A DNA stretch of 64,000 bases from an uncultured Clostridium sp. (GCA_946553025.1 CAMNRM010000015.1:18250-82249), one strand, 5' to 3'; positions 36,751 through 45,667 are shown, counted from the first letter of the stretch. Translations and numbers: made by a program. The notes: generated from the letters alone by a model not told the origin.

Positions 36751-37971
36751 TTATTTCGCTTTATTTTCTGCCAGCTTCATTGCACGAACCTTTAAGGGAA
36801 GGCCGAATAAGGTGATAAAGCCGCTGGCGTCGTGGTGATCGTATAAATCGCCGGTGGTAAAGGAAGCTAAGGACTCGCTGTATAAGGAGTAGGGGGAGGT
36901 GGTTCCGGCTTTGATGATATTGCCCTTGTAAAGCTTAAACTTCACTTCTCCGGTTACATATTCCTGGGTGGAGTCAACGAAAGCCTGAACCGCCTCGCGC
37001 AGGGGGGTGAACCACTTGCCTTCATAGACGATCTGTGCCATCTTATTGCCCATATCTTTCTTTACTTCCATAGTGGCGCGGTCAAGGACGAGTTCCTCTA
37101 ACTGCTGGTGTGCTTCCATCAGAATCGTTCCGCCTGGAGTTTCATAAACGCCCCTGGATTTCATGCCGACAACGCGGTTTTCTACGATATCGACAATGCC
37201 GATGCCGTGCTTTCCGCCCAGTTCGTTTAATTTGCGGATAATGTCGGAAACCTTCATCTTTTCGCCGTTGACGCTGGTGGGAATGCCTTTTTCAAAGGTC
37301 ATGGTTACATATTCGCCTTCGTCCGGGGCTTCCTCGGGGGTTACGCCGAGAACCAGCATGTGCTTGAAGTTCGGCTCGTTCGCCGGGTCCTCCAGTTCCA
37401 GGCCCTCATGGCTGATGTGCCACAGGTTGCGGTCGCGGCTGTAGCTGCTGTCAGCGGAGAAGGGAAGGTCGATGCCTTTTTCCTTGCAGTAAGCCATCTC
37501 ATCTTCGCGGGACTGGAAGGTCCAAACGTCGGTCATACGCCAGGGGGCAATGATCTTTAAGTCGGGGGCAAGGGCCTTGATGCCAAGCTCGAAGCGGATC
37601 TGGTCGTTGCCCTTTCCGGTTGCGCCGTGGCAGATCGCGGTTGCACCTTCCTTGCGGGCTACCTCAACCAGACGCTTTGCGATAGCTGGGCGGGCCATGG
37701 AGGTTCCCAGTAAGTATTTATTTTCGTAAACGGCATTTGCTTTTACACAGGGCATGATGTAGTTGTCGCAGAAATCATCGGTTAAATCCTCGATGTAGAG
37801 TTTGGTAGCGCCGGATAATTTTGCACGTTCCTCTAATCCGTCTAATTCATCGCCCTGTCCGCAGTCGATGCAGCAGCAGATAACGTCGTAGTCAAAATGC
37901 TCTTTCAGCCACGGGATGATTGCGGTGGTATCCAAACCGCCGGAATAGGCCAGTACAACTTTCTCTTTCAT
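36751..37971 (-). CDS. argG: Argininosuccinate synthase
   Basis: 406 residues. It condenses citrulline and aspartate using ATP, the penultimate step of arginine synthesis. The PP-loop AYSGGLDTTAIIPWL is at the N-terminus, with CHGATGKGNDQIRFE, DSSYSRDRNLWHISHE and the SNGEKM-like VNGEKMKVSD region. AGGAGG precedes the ATG. It is divergent from the argC operon across a 600-base spacer. argH is not next to it. Confidence 0.97.
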   Translation of the reverse strand: MKEKVVLAYSGGLDTTAIIPWLKEHFDYDVICCCIDCGQGDELDGLEERAKLSGATKLYIEDLTDDFCDNYIMPCVKANAVYENKYLLGTSMARPAIAKRLVEVARKEGATAICHGATGKGNDQIRFELGIKALAPDLKIIAPWRMTDVWTFQSREDEMAYCKEKGIDLPFSADSSYSRDRNLWHISHEGLELEDPANEPNFKHMLVLGVTPEEAPDEGEYVTMTFEKGIPTSVNGEKMKVSDIIRKLNELGGKHGIGIVDIVENRVVGMKSRGVYETPGGTILMEAHQQLEELVLDRATMEVKKDMGNKMAQIVYEGKWFTPLREAVQAFVDSTQEYVTGEVKFKLYKGNIIKAGTTSPYSLYSESLASFTTGDLYDHHDASGFITLFGLPLKVRAMKLAENKAK

Positions 37972-38084
37972 GTGAAATTCCTCCTGTATTTGGTGTTATT
38001 TGCTTTTTTGTGTGCTATTTCTATTTCCTGCGTAAGTTTTCTGGCAGGTGTCTGCTTTTTGGTGGGGTTTTGTGAAGAAAAGTA

Positions 38085-38123
38085 GACGGGTATAAATATA
38101 CAACAGAATGAAGGAAAATGCAA
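38085..38123 (-). promoter_or_regulatory. argG promoter with ArgR-like box
   Basis: On the reverse strand TTGCAT (38118-38123) and TATATT (38095-38100) have a 17-base spacer. A GTATAAATATAC palindrome-like box, close to the ARG-box pattern, covers the -10. Repression by ArgR with arginine is the likely control. The same -35 and a similar box occur at the argC promoter. Confidence 0.7.
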
Positions 38124-38175
38124 GAGGTAAATGGAAAAAAGATTTTTTTGTGGGGGTTTTATAGGGTTCGCTTCA

Positions 38176-38300
38176 GCGGGAGAATATTCCAACGTCACCA
38201 CGCTTGCGCTCTGCACCGAACGTAGCGGACGCTAAACTCGTGAAGGACCTCGTTAAGCGCCGACGTTCTCTAAAGGATTCCTTATGAAATATTCTCCCGC
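38176..38300. repeat. 125-bp element with 13-bp terminal inverted repeats
   Basis: GCGGGAGAATATT (38176-38188) and its exact complement (38288-38300) bound a GC-rich insert with nested arms (GAACGT at 38218-38223 with ACGTTC at 38263-38268). It contains no gene and its composition contrasts with the AT-rich flanks. It could be a MITE-like mobile repeat, a REP-type element or a structured RNA. Confidence 0.65.
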
Positions 38301-38348
38301 CTGCGCTGGTGTATAAATTAGGGTTAAGGAATATTTTTTAAAAAGATA

Positions 38349-38384
38349 TTGCATATTATGCATCAAAAGTGTATAATTATGAAA
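38349..38384 (+). promoter_or_regulatory. argC operon promoter with two ArgR-like boxes
   Basis: TTGCAT (38349-38354) and TATAAT (38372-38377) with a 17-base spacer. Two ARG-box-like sites overlap them: TTGCATATTATGCATC (38349-38364) and GTGTATAATTATGAAA (38369-38384). Their centres are about two helical turns apart, as for ArgR hexamer binding. The transcript has a leader of about 200 bases. Confidence 0.75.
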
Positions 38385-38595
38385 TCTTGATGCAAAGTAT
38401 AGGGGGGAAAGATTTGGGAATTATGGGGTGAGAAGGAGTTTTTTTCGCGAAAGGAAGGTTTGTGAAGTTTGGGCTTTTCATTTGGGGAAAATCGATTATA
38501 ATAGAGAAAGGTCTTGTTGTAGGTAATCATGTTTATTTTGATTCTTTTATTTTGAACATTTTGGAAAATACTTATTTAGGAAAGGAATGGGACGT

Positions 38596-39636
38596 ATGAT
38601 AAAGGTTGGAATTATTGGTGCTACGGGATATGCCGGCGGGGAGCTGGCGAGGCTGCTTTTGCAGAGGGATGATGTGGAGATTGTATGGTTTGGGTCGAAA
38701 AGCTATGTGGATCAGAAGTATACATCGATTTATCAGAATATGTACCAGATGACGGACGCCGTGTGCAGGACGGATGATATGGAAGAACTGGCGGAAATGG
38801 CGGATGTGATTTTTACGGCGACGCCGCAGGGATTTTGTGCTTCGGCGGTGAATGAAGGGATTTTGGGAAAGACGAAGGTCATTGATTTAAGTGCGGATTT
38901 CCGTATTAAGGATGTCGGGGTTTATGAGGAGTGGTATAAAATCAGCCATGCAGCGCCGCAGTTGATTGAAGAGGCGGTGTACGGGCTTCCTGAGATTAAC
39001 CGGGAGAAGATTAAGGGGGCAAGGCTGATTGCCAATCCGGGGTGTTATCCGACCTGTTCGTTTTTAAGTATTTATCCGCTGGTTAAGGAAGGGATTATCG
39101 ATGTTTCGACCCTGATTATTGATGCAAAGTCCGGGACCTCCGGGGCGGGCCGGGGGGCGAAGGTGAATAATCTGTACTGCGAGGTGAATGAGAGCATTAA
39201 GGCTTACGGAGTTGCCGGTCACAGGCATACGCCGGAGATTGAGGAGCAGCTTTCCTATGCGGCAGGGGAGCCGGTGGTGCTGAATTTTACGCCGCATCTG
39301 GTGCCGATGGATCGGGGGATTTTGATTACAGCCTATGCGTCATTGAAGAAAGCGATGACGACGGAAGAGGTTTGGGATATTTACCGTTGGTATTATGAAG
39401 ATGAGTTTTTTGTGCGGGTGCTGCCAAAGGATGTCTGCCCGGAAACCCGGTGGGTGAAGGGGAGCAATTTTGTGGATGTGAATGTGAAGGCAGATCCCAG
39501 AACCAATCGGGTGATTATGATGGGGGCAATGGACAATATGGTCAAGGGTGCAGCCGGGCAGGCGATCCAAAATATGAATCTGATGTTTGGTCTGCCGGAG
39601 GATAAGGGGCTGCGGCTGATGCCGATGTTCCCGTAG
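38596..39636 (+). CDS. argC: N-acetyl-gamma-glutamyl-phosphate reductase
   Basis: 346 residues. It reduces N-acetylglutamyl phosphate to the semialdehyde with NADPH, step 3 of arginine synthesis. Visible are the N-terminal Rossmann motif GIIGATGYAGGELARLL, the catalytic Cys in ANPGCYPTCSFL, the ligand His in AGHRHTPEIEEQ and FTPHLVPMDRGIL. ATG 38596 is preferred over 38587 because AAAGGA is then 8-9 bases upstream and the protein begins with the expected MIKVGIIG. First gene of the arg operon. Confidence 0.96.
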   Translation: MIKVGIIGATGYAGGELARLLLQRDDVEIVWFGSKSYVDQKYTSIYQNMYQMTDAVCRTDDMEELAEMADVIFTATPQGFCASAVNEGILGKTKVIDLSADFRIKDVGVYEEWYKISHAAPQLIEEAVYGLPEINREKIKGARLIANPGCYPTCSFLSIYPLVKEGIIDVSTLIIDAKSGTSGAGRGAKVNNLYCEVNESIKAYGVAGHRHTPEIEEQLSYAAGEPVVLNFTPHLVPMDRGILITAYASLKKAMTTEEVWDIYRWYYEDEFFVRVLPKDVCPETRWVKGSNFVDVNVKADPRTNRVIMMGAMDNMVKGAAGQAIQNMNLMFGLPEDKGLRLMPMFP

Positions 39637-39687
39637 GAACGGATGAAATGATGATACGATATTACGAAGAAAGAGGACGAAAAGACA

Positions 39688-40152
39688 ATGCCAGGTACAT
39701 TTGATATCCTGATCCGGGAGATGGTTTCTGAGGATTATCCCGCTGTATTTGAACTTTGGGAAGGGATTAAGGGGTTTGGAATCCGCTCGATTGACGATTC
39801 AGAAGAGGGGATTCTCCGGTTTTTAAAGCGAAATCCGAATACCAGTGCGGTAGCCGTGCAGAATGGGCGGATTATTGGGGATATTTTATGCGGTCATGAC
39901 GGCAGAACGGGGTATTTTTATCATGTCTGTGTGGATGAAAAATATCGAAAACACGGTATTGGCTATAAGATGGCAAGGTTTTGCATGGCGGCCCTGCGCA
40001 GGGAAGGGATTAATAAAATCAGCCTGATTGCCTTTAAGTCGAATGCGGTGGGCAATGCGTTCTGGCAGGGACTTGGCTGGCAGGGGCGTGAAGATGTGAA
40101 CCTGTATGAGATTGTTTTAAATGAGGAAAATGTGACGAAGTTTGTACTGTGA
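39688..40152 (+). CDS. GNAT family N-acetyltransferase within the arg operon
   Basis: 154 residues with the GNAT fold: N-terminal IREMVSEDYPAVFELWEGI, beta-4 and motif A with VCVDEKYRKHGIGYKMA, and a C-terminal WQGLGWQGREDVNLYEIVL. The acceptor substrate is unknown. It lies between argC and argJ with spacers of about 50 and 24 bases, so it is co-transcribed. It could be a short ArgA-like glutamate acetyltransferase supporting ArgJ, or unrelated. Confidence 0.8.
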   Translation: MPGTFDILIREMVSEDYPAVFELWEGIKGFGIRSIDDSEEGILRFLKRNPNTSAVAVQNGRIIGDILCGHDGRTGYFYHVCVDEKYRKHGIGYKMARFCMAALRREGINKISLIAFKSNAVGNAFWQGLGWQGREDVNLYEIVLNEENVTKFVL

Positions 40153-40176
40153 AACGTGCACGGAATGGAGGAAAAG

Positions 40177-41412
40177 ATGAAGATGGAGATAAAGAAAACA
40201 GAAGGCGGAGTAACCGCGGCGAAGGGGTTTTTGGCGGCGTCCTGTGCGGCAGGAATTAAGTATCAGGGGCGGCAGGATATGGCAATGATTTACAGTGAAC
40301 TTCCCTGCAAATCGGCAGGAACATTTACGACGAATGTGGTGAAGGCGGCTCCGGTGAAATGGGATCGGAAGCAGGTGGAGAGCGGGGAAGCCGCCCAGGC
40401 GGTTGTGGTTAATGCCGGGATTGCCAATGCCTGTACCGGGGAAGAGGGAATGGAGTATTGCCGGAGGACGGCAGCGGCAGCGGGAGAGGCGCTGGGGATT
40501 GCCCCCGGGGCGGTTTTAGTGGCTTCGACCGGGGTGATTGGAAAGCAGCTTCCCATGGATCGGATTGAGGCCGGGGTGAAGATGCTGGCAAAGGATCTGG
40601 GCAGCGGCCTGGATAAGGGGGAAGCGGCTTCGCGGGCCATTATGACGACGGATACGAAGAACAAGCAGGTGGCAGTGCAGGTGGAACTTGGCGGCGCTCT
40701 GGTGACGCTCGGCGGCATGTGCAAGGGTTCCGGGATGATTCATCCGAATATGTGCACGATGTTAAGTTTTGTGACGACCGATGCGGCAATCAGCAAGGAG
40801 CTTCTGGTGGAAGCCCTGCGGGAGGATATTCAGGATACCTACAATATGATTTCCGTGGACGGGGATACCTCGACGAATGACACGGTGATTTTACTGGCGA
40901 ACGGCATGGCGGGGAACAAGGAAATTAGGGATAAGGGTGAGGATTATCAGCGCTTCTGCCAGGCCCTGCATGTGGTGAATGAAACGCTTGCAAAGAAGAT
41001 GGCAGGGGACGGCGAGGGCTGTACGGCATTGTTTGAGGTGACGGTGAAAGGGGCCGAGAGCAAGGCGCAGGCGGTGACTCTGGCAAAATCGGTAATCACC
41101 TCGAATCTGACCAAGGCGGCAATCTTTGGCCACGATGCAAACTGGGGACGGATTTTATGCGCTATGGGCTATTCCGGCGCGGAATTTGACCCGGAAAAGG
41201 TGGATTTATTCTTTGAAAGTGCGGCGGGAAAGCTACAGATTATAGAAAACGGTGTAGCCCTGGATTACAGTGAAGAAGAGGCGACAAAGATACTGTCCGA
41301 GCCGGAAGTGACGGCAGTTGCGGATATCAAAATGGGTGATTTTACGGCAACGGCCTGGGGCTGTGATCTGACCTTTGACTATGTAAAGATTAATGCGGAT
41401 TATCGTTCGTAG
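40177..41412 (+). CDS. argJ: Bifunctional ornithine acetyltransferase / N-acetylglutamate synthase
   Basis: 411 residues. It recycles the acetyl group from N-acetylornithine to glutamate. The autocleavage region reads KGSGMIHPNMCTMLSF; the nucleophile Thr is present, preceded by Cys rather than the more usual Ala. Also visible are VNAGIANACTGEEG, ASTGVIGKQLPMD and AAIFGHDANWGRI. ATG 40177 is chosen with GGAGGA 4 bases upstream; ATG 40183 is also possible. Cleavage gives alpha and beta chains of about 200 residues each. Confidence 0.94.
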   Translation: MKMEIKKTEGGVTAAKGFLAASCAAGIKYQGRQDMAMIYSELPCKSAGTFTTNVVKAAPVKWDRKQVESGEAAQAVVVNAGIANACTGEEGMEYCRRTAAAAGEALGIAPGAVLVASTGVIGKQLPMDRIEAGVKMLAKDLGSGLDKGEAASRAIMTTDTKNKQVAVQVELGGALVTLGGMCKGSGMIHPNMCTMLSFVTTDAAISKELLVEALREDIQDTYNMISVDGDTSTNDTVILLANGMAGNKEIRDKGEDYQRFCQALHVVNETLAKKMAGDGEGCTALFEVTVKGAESKAQAVTLAKSVITSNLTKAAIFGHDANWGRILCAMGYSGAEFDPEKVDLFFESAAGKLQIIENGVALDYSEEEATKILSEPEVTAVADIKMGDFTATAWGCDLTFDYVKINADYRS

Positions 41413-41458
41413 AATAGAAAAATTGGATGTTTTTTATGAAAATTCTTTATGAAAAAGT

Positions 41459-41546
41459 AAAGAAATAAACCGGAAATGATTACATGAAAAACAAAGAAAT
41501 AAACCGGAAATGATTACATGAAAAACAAAGAAATAAGGCCGGAAAC
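41459..41546 (+). repeat. 34-bp tandem repeat between argJ and argB
   Basis: Two identical 34-base units (41459-41492, 41493-41526) start with AAAGAAATAAACCGGAAATG; a third, partial and diverged copy follows from 41527. Each unit contains an ATG but no long frame. Confidence 0.9.
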
Positions 41547-41605
41547 TAAGCCGGAAAGATGAAATAAGACAGACAGAAAATAAGGATAGCAGGAGGATAA
41601 CTGCC

Positions 41606-42505
41606 ATGGAAATGGACCCAATTATTATGCAGAAAGCGGCGACGCTGATTGAAGCGCTGCCTTATATTCAGCGGTTTAACCGGAAGATTATCGTGGTAAA
41701 ATACGGCGGGAGCGCAATGGTTGATGAGGAGTTAAAGCGTCAGGTGATTCAGGATGTTGTGCTGCTGAAATTAACGGGATTTAAACCGATTATCGTCCAC
41801 GGCGGCGGGAAGGAAATCAGCCGCTGGGTTGGAAAAGTGGGGATGGAACCGCATTTTGTCAATGGGCTTCGGGTGACGGATGAGGATACGATGGAAATTG
41901 CCGAGATGGTACTTAACAAGGTAAATAAGAGTTTAGTACAGCTGGTCAATGAACTTGGGGTGAATGCCGTCGGTATCAGCGGCAAGGACGGTACGATGTT
42001 AAAGTGTAAGAAAAAGTATTCCGGCGGCGAAGATATCGGGTTTGTCGGCGAGGTGGAGGAAGTGAATCCCAAGATTATTTACGATCTGCTGGAGAAGGAT
42101 TTTCTTCCGATTATCTGTCCGATTGGGTTTGATGAAAACTTCCTTTCGTATAATATTAATGCCGATGATGCCGCCTGTGCCATTGCCCGTGCGGTGAAGG
42201 CGGAGAAGCTGGCTTTTCTTACGGATGTCGAGGGCGTTTACCGGGATTTTGAAGATAAAAATTCTCTGATTTCCGAGATTACCGTGGACGAGGCGCAGGA
42301 ATTTGTCGCCGGGGGCGGACTTGGGGGCGGGATGCTTCCGAAGCTGCAGAATTGCATCGATGCCATCCGGGAAGGCGTGTCCAGGGTACATATTCTGGAC
42401 GGGCGGATTCCGCACTGCCTGCTGCTGGAAATCTTTACGAATAAGGGCATCGGGACGGCGATTTTAAATGACAGAGAAGAGCGTTATTATCACGAAGATA
42501 AGTGA
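41606..42505 (+). CDS. argB: Acetylglutamate kinase
   Basis: 299 residues of the amino-acid kinase fold. It phosphorylates N-acetylglutamate, the usual arginine-controlled step. Motifs: [33 protein letters not shown], the [10 protein letters not shown] loop, [11 protein letters not shown] and [15 protein letters not shown]. The N-terminal ~25-residue helix ([18 protein letters not shown]) is typical of arginine-sensitive hexameric enzymes. GCAGGAGG lies upstream. Its stop codon is the start of a four-fold tandem repeat. Confidence 0.97.
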   Translation: MEMDPIIMQKAATLIEALPYIQRFNRKIIVVKYGGSAMVDEELKRQVIQDVVLLKLTGFKPIIVHGGGKEISRWVGKVGMEPHFVNGLRVTDEDTMEIAEMVLNKVNKSLVQLVNELGVNAVGISGKDGTMLKCKKKYSGGEDIGFVGEVEEVNPKIIYDLLEKDFLPIICPIGFDENFLSYNINADDAACAIARAVKAEKLAFLTDVEGVYRDFEDKNSLISEITVDEAQEFVAGGGLGGGMLPKLQNCIDAIREGVSRVHILDGRIPHCLLLEIFTNKGIGTAILNDREERYYHEDK

Positions 42506-42599
42506 GCGGCAGCAGAAAAATAAGAAGTGAACGGCAGCAGGAAAATAAGAAGTGAATGGCAACAGAAAAATAAGAAGTGAACGGCGGCAGAGAAATAAG
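42500..42599 (+). repeat. Four-copy 25-bp tandem repeat between argB and argD
   Basis: Units at 42500-42524, 42525-42549, 42550-42574 and 42575-42599, all of the form AAGTGARYGGC.RCAG..AAATAAG, with 1-3 differences each. The first unit contains the argB stop codon. Confidence 0.9.
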
Positions 42600-42645
42600 G
42601 TTTGTTGGAAGTAGATGGTTTATTTGGAAATCGAAAGGAATAAAG

Positions 42646-43956
42646 ATGATTATGGAAAACGGACAGAACAAAGAAGAGCAGAATCAAGCAGTACTGAATA
42701 AAACAGGACATAAAGAAGAACAAAATCAGGCAGGACAGAATAAAACAGAACAGAATCAGGAAGCCTGGATTTCGCAGGGAGAAGAAACGCTTTATAAGAC
42801 CTATAACCGCTTCCCGGTCGTGTTTGAGCGTGGGGAAGGACTGCATTTGTATGATACGGACGGGAAAGAATATCTGGATTTTTTTGCGGGAATTGCGGTG
42901 AATGCGTTAGGTTACGGGGATAAGGAATACACAGAATATATCAAGGAACAGGCGGGAAAGCTTCTGCATATTTCCAATTATTTTTATAATACGCCGTCAA
43001 TTAAGGCAGGGGAAAAGCTTTTAAAGGTTTCGCAGATGGACAAGGTATTTTTTACCAACAGCGGTACGGAGGCAATCGAAGGGGCGCTGAAAATTGCCCG
43101 AAGGTATGGGTTTAATAAGGGGATTTCTGCGGAAAAAAGTAAGATAATTGCCATGAAAAACTCCTTCCACGGAAGAAGTTTAGGGGCGCTTTCCGTGACG
43201 GGAAATGACCATTACCAGGAGCCGTTTAAGCCGTTAATTCCGGGGATTTGCTTTGCGGATTTTAATGATTTGGACAGTGTGAAAGCGCTGATGGATGAAA
43301 ATACCTGCGCTGTTATTATGGAAACCGTGCAGGGTGAGGGCGGAATTTATCCGGCTTCGGAAGCGTTTATTACCGGGGTTCGGGCGCTTTGTGATCAGTA
43401 CGATGCATTACTGATTCTTGATGAAATTCAGTGCGGTATGGGGCGGACAGGGAAGATGTTTGCCTGGCAGCATTACCCGGTGAAGCCGGATGTGATGACG
43501 ACGGCAAAAGCACTGGGAAACGGCGTCCCAGTCGGTGCATTTCTGGCCCGGGGAAAGGCAGCCACGGCGATGGTTCCGGGCGATCACGGCAGCACTTACG
43601 GCGGAAATCCCTTTGTCGGCGCGGCGGCAGAGAAGGTTTTGGATATCTTTGCATCAAGAAAGCTTGCAGAACATGCCGAAGAGATGGGAAACTATCTCTG
43701 GGAAAAACTGGAAGAAATAAAAGCAAAGTATTTGGTGGTGAAGGATCACCGGGGCATGGGACTTTTGCAGGGGTTGGAACTCTCGATTTCGGCGGGAGAA
43801 ATTATCCGTAAGGCATTGCTTGAAGAGCGTCTGGTGTTGATTAATGCCGGGGCAAATATTATCCGTTTTGTTCCGCCGCTGGTGATTGAAAAGGAAGATA
43901 TTGACGAGATGGTCAGGAGGCTTTCTAAGGTGATGGATGAGGTTGTAAATGGATAA
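42646..43956 (+). CDS. argD: Acetylornithine aminotransferase
   Basis: 436 residues, class III PLP aminotransferase. It converts N-acetylglutamate semialdehyde to N-acetylornithine. Motifs: FFAGIAVNALGYG, FFTNSGTEAIEGALK, NSFHGRSLGALSVTGN, LILDEIQCGMGRTGKMFAW and the PLP lysine in TTAKALGNGVPVGAF. The start at 42646 follows AAAGGA by 6 bases. An unusual N-terminal extension of about 40 residues is rich in Asn, Gln, Glu and Lys, with repeated EEQNQA and NKT units before the normal start of the fold (GEETLYKTYNRFP). Confidence 0.95.
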   Translation: MIMENGQNKEEQNQAVLNKTGHKEEQNQAGQNKTEQNQEAWISQGEETLYKTYNRFPVVFERGEGLHLYDTDGKEYLDFFAGIAVNALGYGDKEYTEYIKEQAGKLLHISNYFYNTPSIKAGEKLLKVSQMDKVFFTNSGTEAIEGALKIARRYGFNKGISAEKSKIIAMKNSFHGRSLGALSVTGNDHYQEPFKPLIPGICFADFNDLDSVKALMDENTCAVIMETVQGEGGIYPASEAFITGVRALCDQYDALLILDEIQCGMGRTGKMFAWQHYPVKPDVMTTAKALGNGVPVGAFLARGKAATAMVPGDHGSTYGGNPFVGAAAEKVLDIFASRKLAEHAEEMGNYLWEKLEEIKAKYLVVKDHRGMGLLQGLELSISAGEIIRKALLEERLVLINAGANIIRFVPPLVIEKEDIDEMVRRLSKVMDEVVNG

Positions 43957-44081
43957 GGCAATAAGTTGTTTTTCTATGCCCGTTGGTGTTCAGATTTCTA
44001 ATGTTGGAAGTGAAGTTCATCGGGCAGTAGGATGAAAAAATACAGGCAACCATGTACAAATTGTTAATTAATGGAGGGAAA

Positions 44082-44717
44082 ATGGAACAAAAGATTGGAC
44101 AGGATAAGGTAGAAGATTTTTTAGAAAAATTGTCATCGAAGGCACCGGTTCCGGGCGGCGGCGGGGCGTCGGCAGTGGGTGCAGCTATAGGAAACGGGCT
44201 GGGACAGATGGTGGCTAATCTTACGATTGGAAAGAAAAAATATAAGGATGCAGAACCGGAAATTCAGGAATTATTAGGAAAAATGGAGGTGCTTAAAAAG
44301 GAATTTATGCGTCTGGCGGATGCCGATGCTGAAGTTTTTGCGCCTCTGGCGGCGTCCTACAGCCTTCCTTCCGGGACAGAGGAGGAGAAGGCCAAAAAGG
44401 ATGAAATTATGGAAAAAAATCTTCTTGCGGCCACCCTTATTCCGATAGAAATTATGGAAAAATCAATCCAAATGCTTGATATTTTAGAGGTTCTTGGGAA
44501 GAAGGGCAGCCGGATGGCAATCAGCGATGTGGGTGTAGGCGTGCAGTTTGTGCGTGCGGCTCTGCTGGGGGCGGTAATGAATGTGTATATTAACACGAAA
44601 TCCATGAAAGTTCGCAAAAAAGCCGAAGAATTAAATGCCTATGCGGACAGCATGGTAGCCAGAGGGACAAGAAAAGCAGACAGGATTTATCAGGAAGTTT
44701 TGGATGTACTGCGTTAG
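44082..44717 (+). CDS. fchA: Cyclodeaminase/cyclohydrolase family protein (FchA-like)
   Basis: 211 residues of the all-helical FTCD/FchA family: FLEKLSSKAPVPGGGGASA at the N-terminus, VANLTIGKKKYKD and RLADADAEVFAPLAASYSLP. In anaerobes such proteins act as methenyl-tetrahydrofolate cyclohydrolase, or as formimino-tetrahydrofolate cyclodeaminase. The adjacent folD points to the cyclohydrolase role. ATG 44082 follows GGAGGG; the ATG at 44052 has no site. It is 113 bases before folD on the same strand. Confidence 0.85.
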   Translation: MEQKIGQDKVEDFLEKLSSKAPVPGGGGASAVGAAIGNGLGQMVANLTIGKKKYKDAEPEIQELLGKMEVLKKEFMRLADADAEVFAPLAASYSLPSGTEEEKAKKDEIMEKNLLAATLIPIEIMEKSIQMLDILEVLGKKGSRMAISDVGVGVQFVRAALLGAVMNVYINTKSMKVRKKAEELNAYADSMVARGTRKADRIYQEVLDVLR

Positions 44718-44830
44718 GGTGTGCAGATGGCGGGAATGAATTTTCAAACACGCCCTAGGGACTGCGGACAGGATGAATGGAAAAAGCGGCTGGAATCTTA
44801 TAAATCCAGTATACGGGAGCGGAGGAAAAA

Positions 44831-45667
44831 ATGATTGTATTAAAAGGAGCAGAGGTAACTGCAAGGATAAAGCAGCAGGTGGAGGACGCGCTTTCCGGGT
44901 GGGAAGGTGAGGCACCGAAGCTTGCGATTGTGCGGGTGGGCGAGAGGCCGGATGATGTTTCTTATGAAAAGGGTGCGTTAAAACGGATGGGAAATTTTGG
45001 ACTTCGGGTGGAATCCTTTGTCTTTGACCAGGATATTTCCGACGAAGAATTTAAGACTGCATTTGCGCAGATTAATGAAAACCCGGATATTGCGGGGATT
45101 CTCCTTCTTCGTCCGCTGCCCAAGCAGATTTGCGAAAAAGACATTGAAAAAATGATTGATCCGAAAAAGGATTTGGACGGGATCTCACCGGAAAATATTG
45201 CCAAGGTTTTTGCCGGAGATGAAACAGGATTTGCGCCCTGTACAGCGGAGGCTGTGATCGAAGTATTGAAAGCAAATGCTATTCCCATCACCGGGAAAAG
45301 GGTGACTGTGGTCGGGCGGAGCATGGTGGTGGGAAAACCCTTAGCGATGCTTTTACTAAAGGAAAATGCCACAGTAACCATATGCCATACACGGACAAAA
45401 GATTTAAAGGGGGCGTGCAGGCAGGCGGAGATTTTAGTTGCCGCGGCAGGAAAGGCAAAGATGCTGAATGGTGATTTTGTCGGGCAGGATGCCGTGGTGA
45501 TTGATGTGGGAATTAATGTGGACGAGGACGGGAAACTCTGCGGAGATGTGGATTTTGCCTCGATTCAGGATACTGCTTCCATGGCTACCCCTGTTCCAGG
45601 CGGCGTGGGTGCGGTGACGACGGCAGTGCTGGCGAAGCATTTGGTGAGGGCGGCCGGTGCCTGCTAA
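44831..45667 (+). CDS. folD: Methylene-tetrahydrofolate dehydrogenase FolD, probably lacking cyclohydrolase activity
   Basis: 278 residues. The catalytic domain and NADP site are clear: VVGRSMVVGKPLAMLLL, ATVTICHTRTK, VVIDVGIN and a C-terminal TPVPGGVGAVTTA. Compared by memory with E. coli FolD, the segment SYEKGALKRMGNFGL aligns without gaps to IYVASKRKACEEVGF. The Tyr is kept but the catalytic Lys56 position is Ala. In GILLLRPLP the conserved Gln of GILVQLPLP is Leu. The Asp of DLDG is kept. The dehydrogenase should work; the cyclohydrolase step is likely left to the FchA-like neighbour. Confidence 0.93.
   Translation: MIVLKGAEVTARIKQQVEDALSGWEGEAPKLAIVRVGERPDDVSYEKGALKRMGNFGLRVESFVFDQDISDEEFKTAFAQINENPDIAGILLLRPLPKQICEKDIEKMIDPKKDLDGISPENIAKVFAGDETGFAPCTAEAVIEVLKANAIPITGKRVTVVGRSMVVGKPLAMLLLKENATVTICHTRTKDLKGACRQAEILVAAAGKAKMLNGDFVGQDAVVIDVGINVDEDGKLCGDVDFASIQDTASMATPVPGGVGAVTTAVLAKHLVRAAGAC

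Noticed and set aside
41459..42599. CRISPR array in the arg operon
   Set aside because: The units are directly adjacent with no unique spacers, and no cas genes are present.
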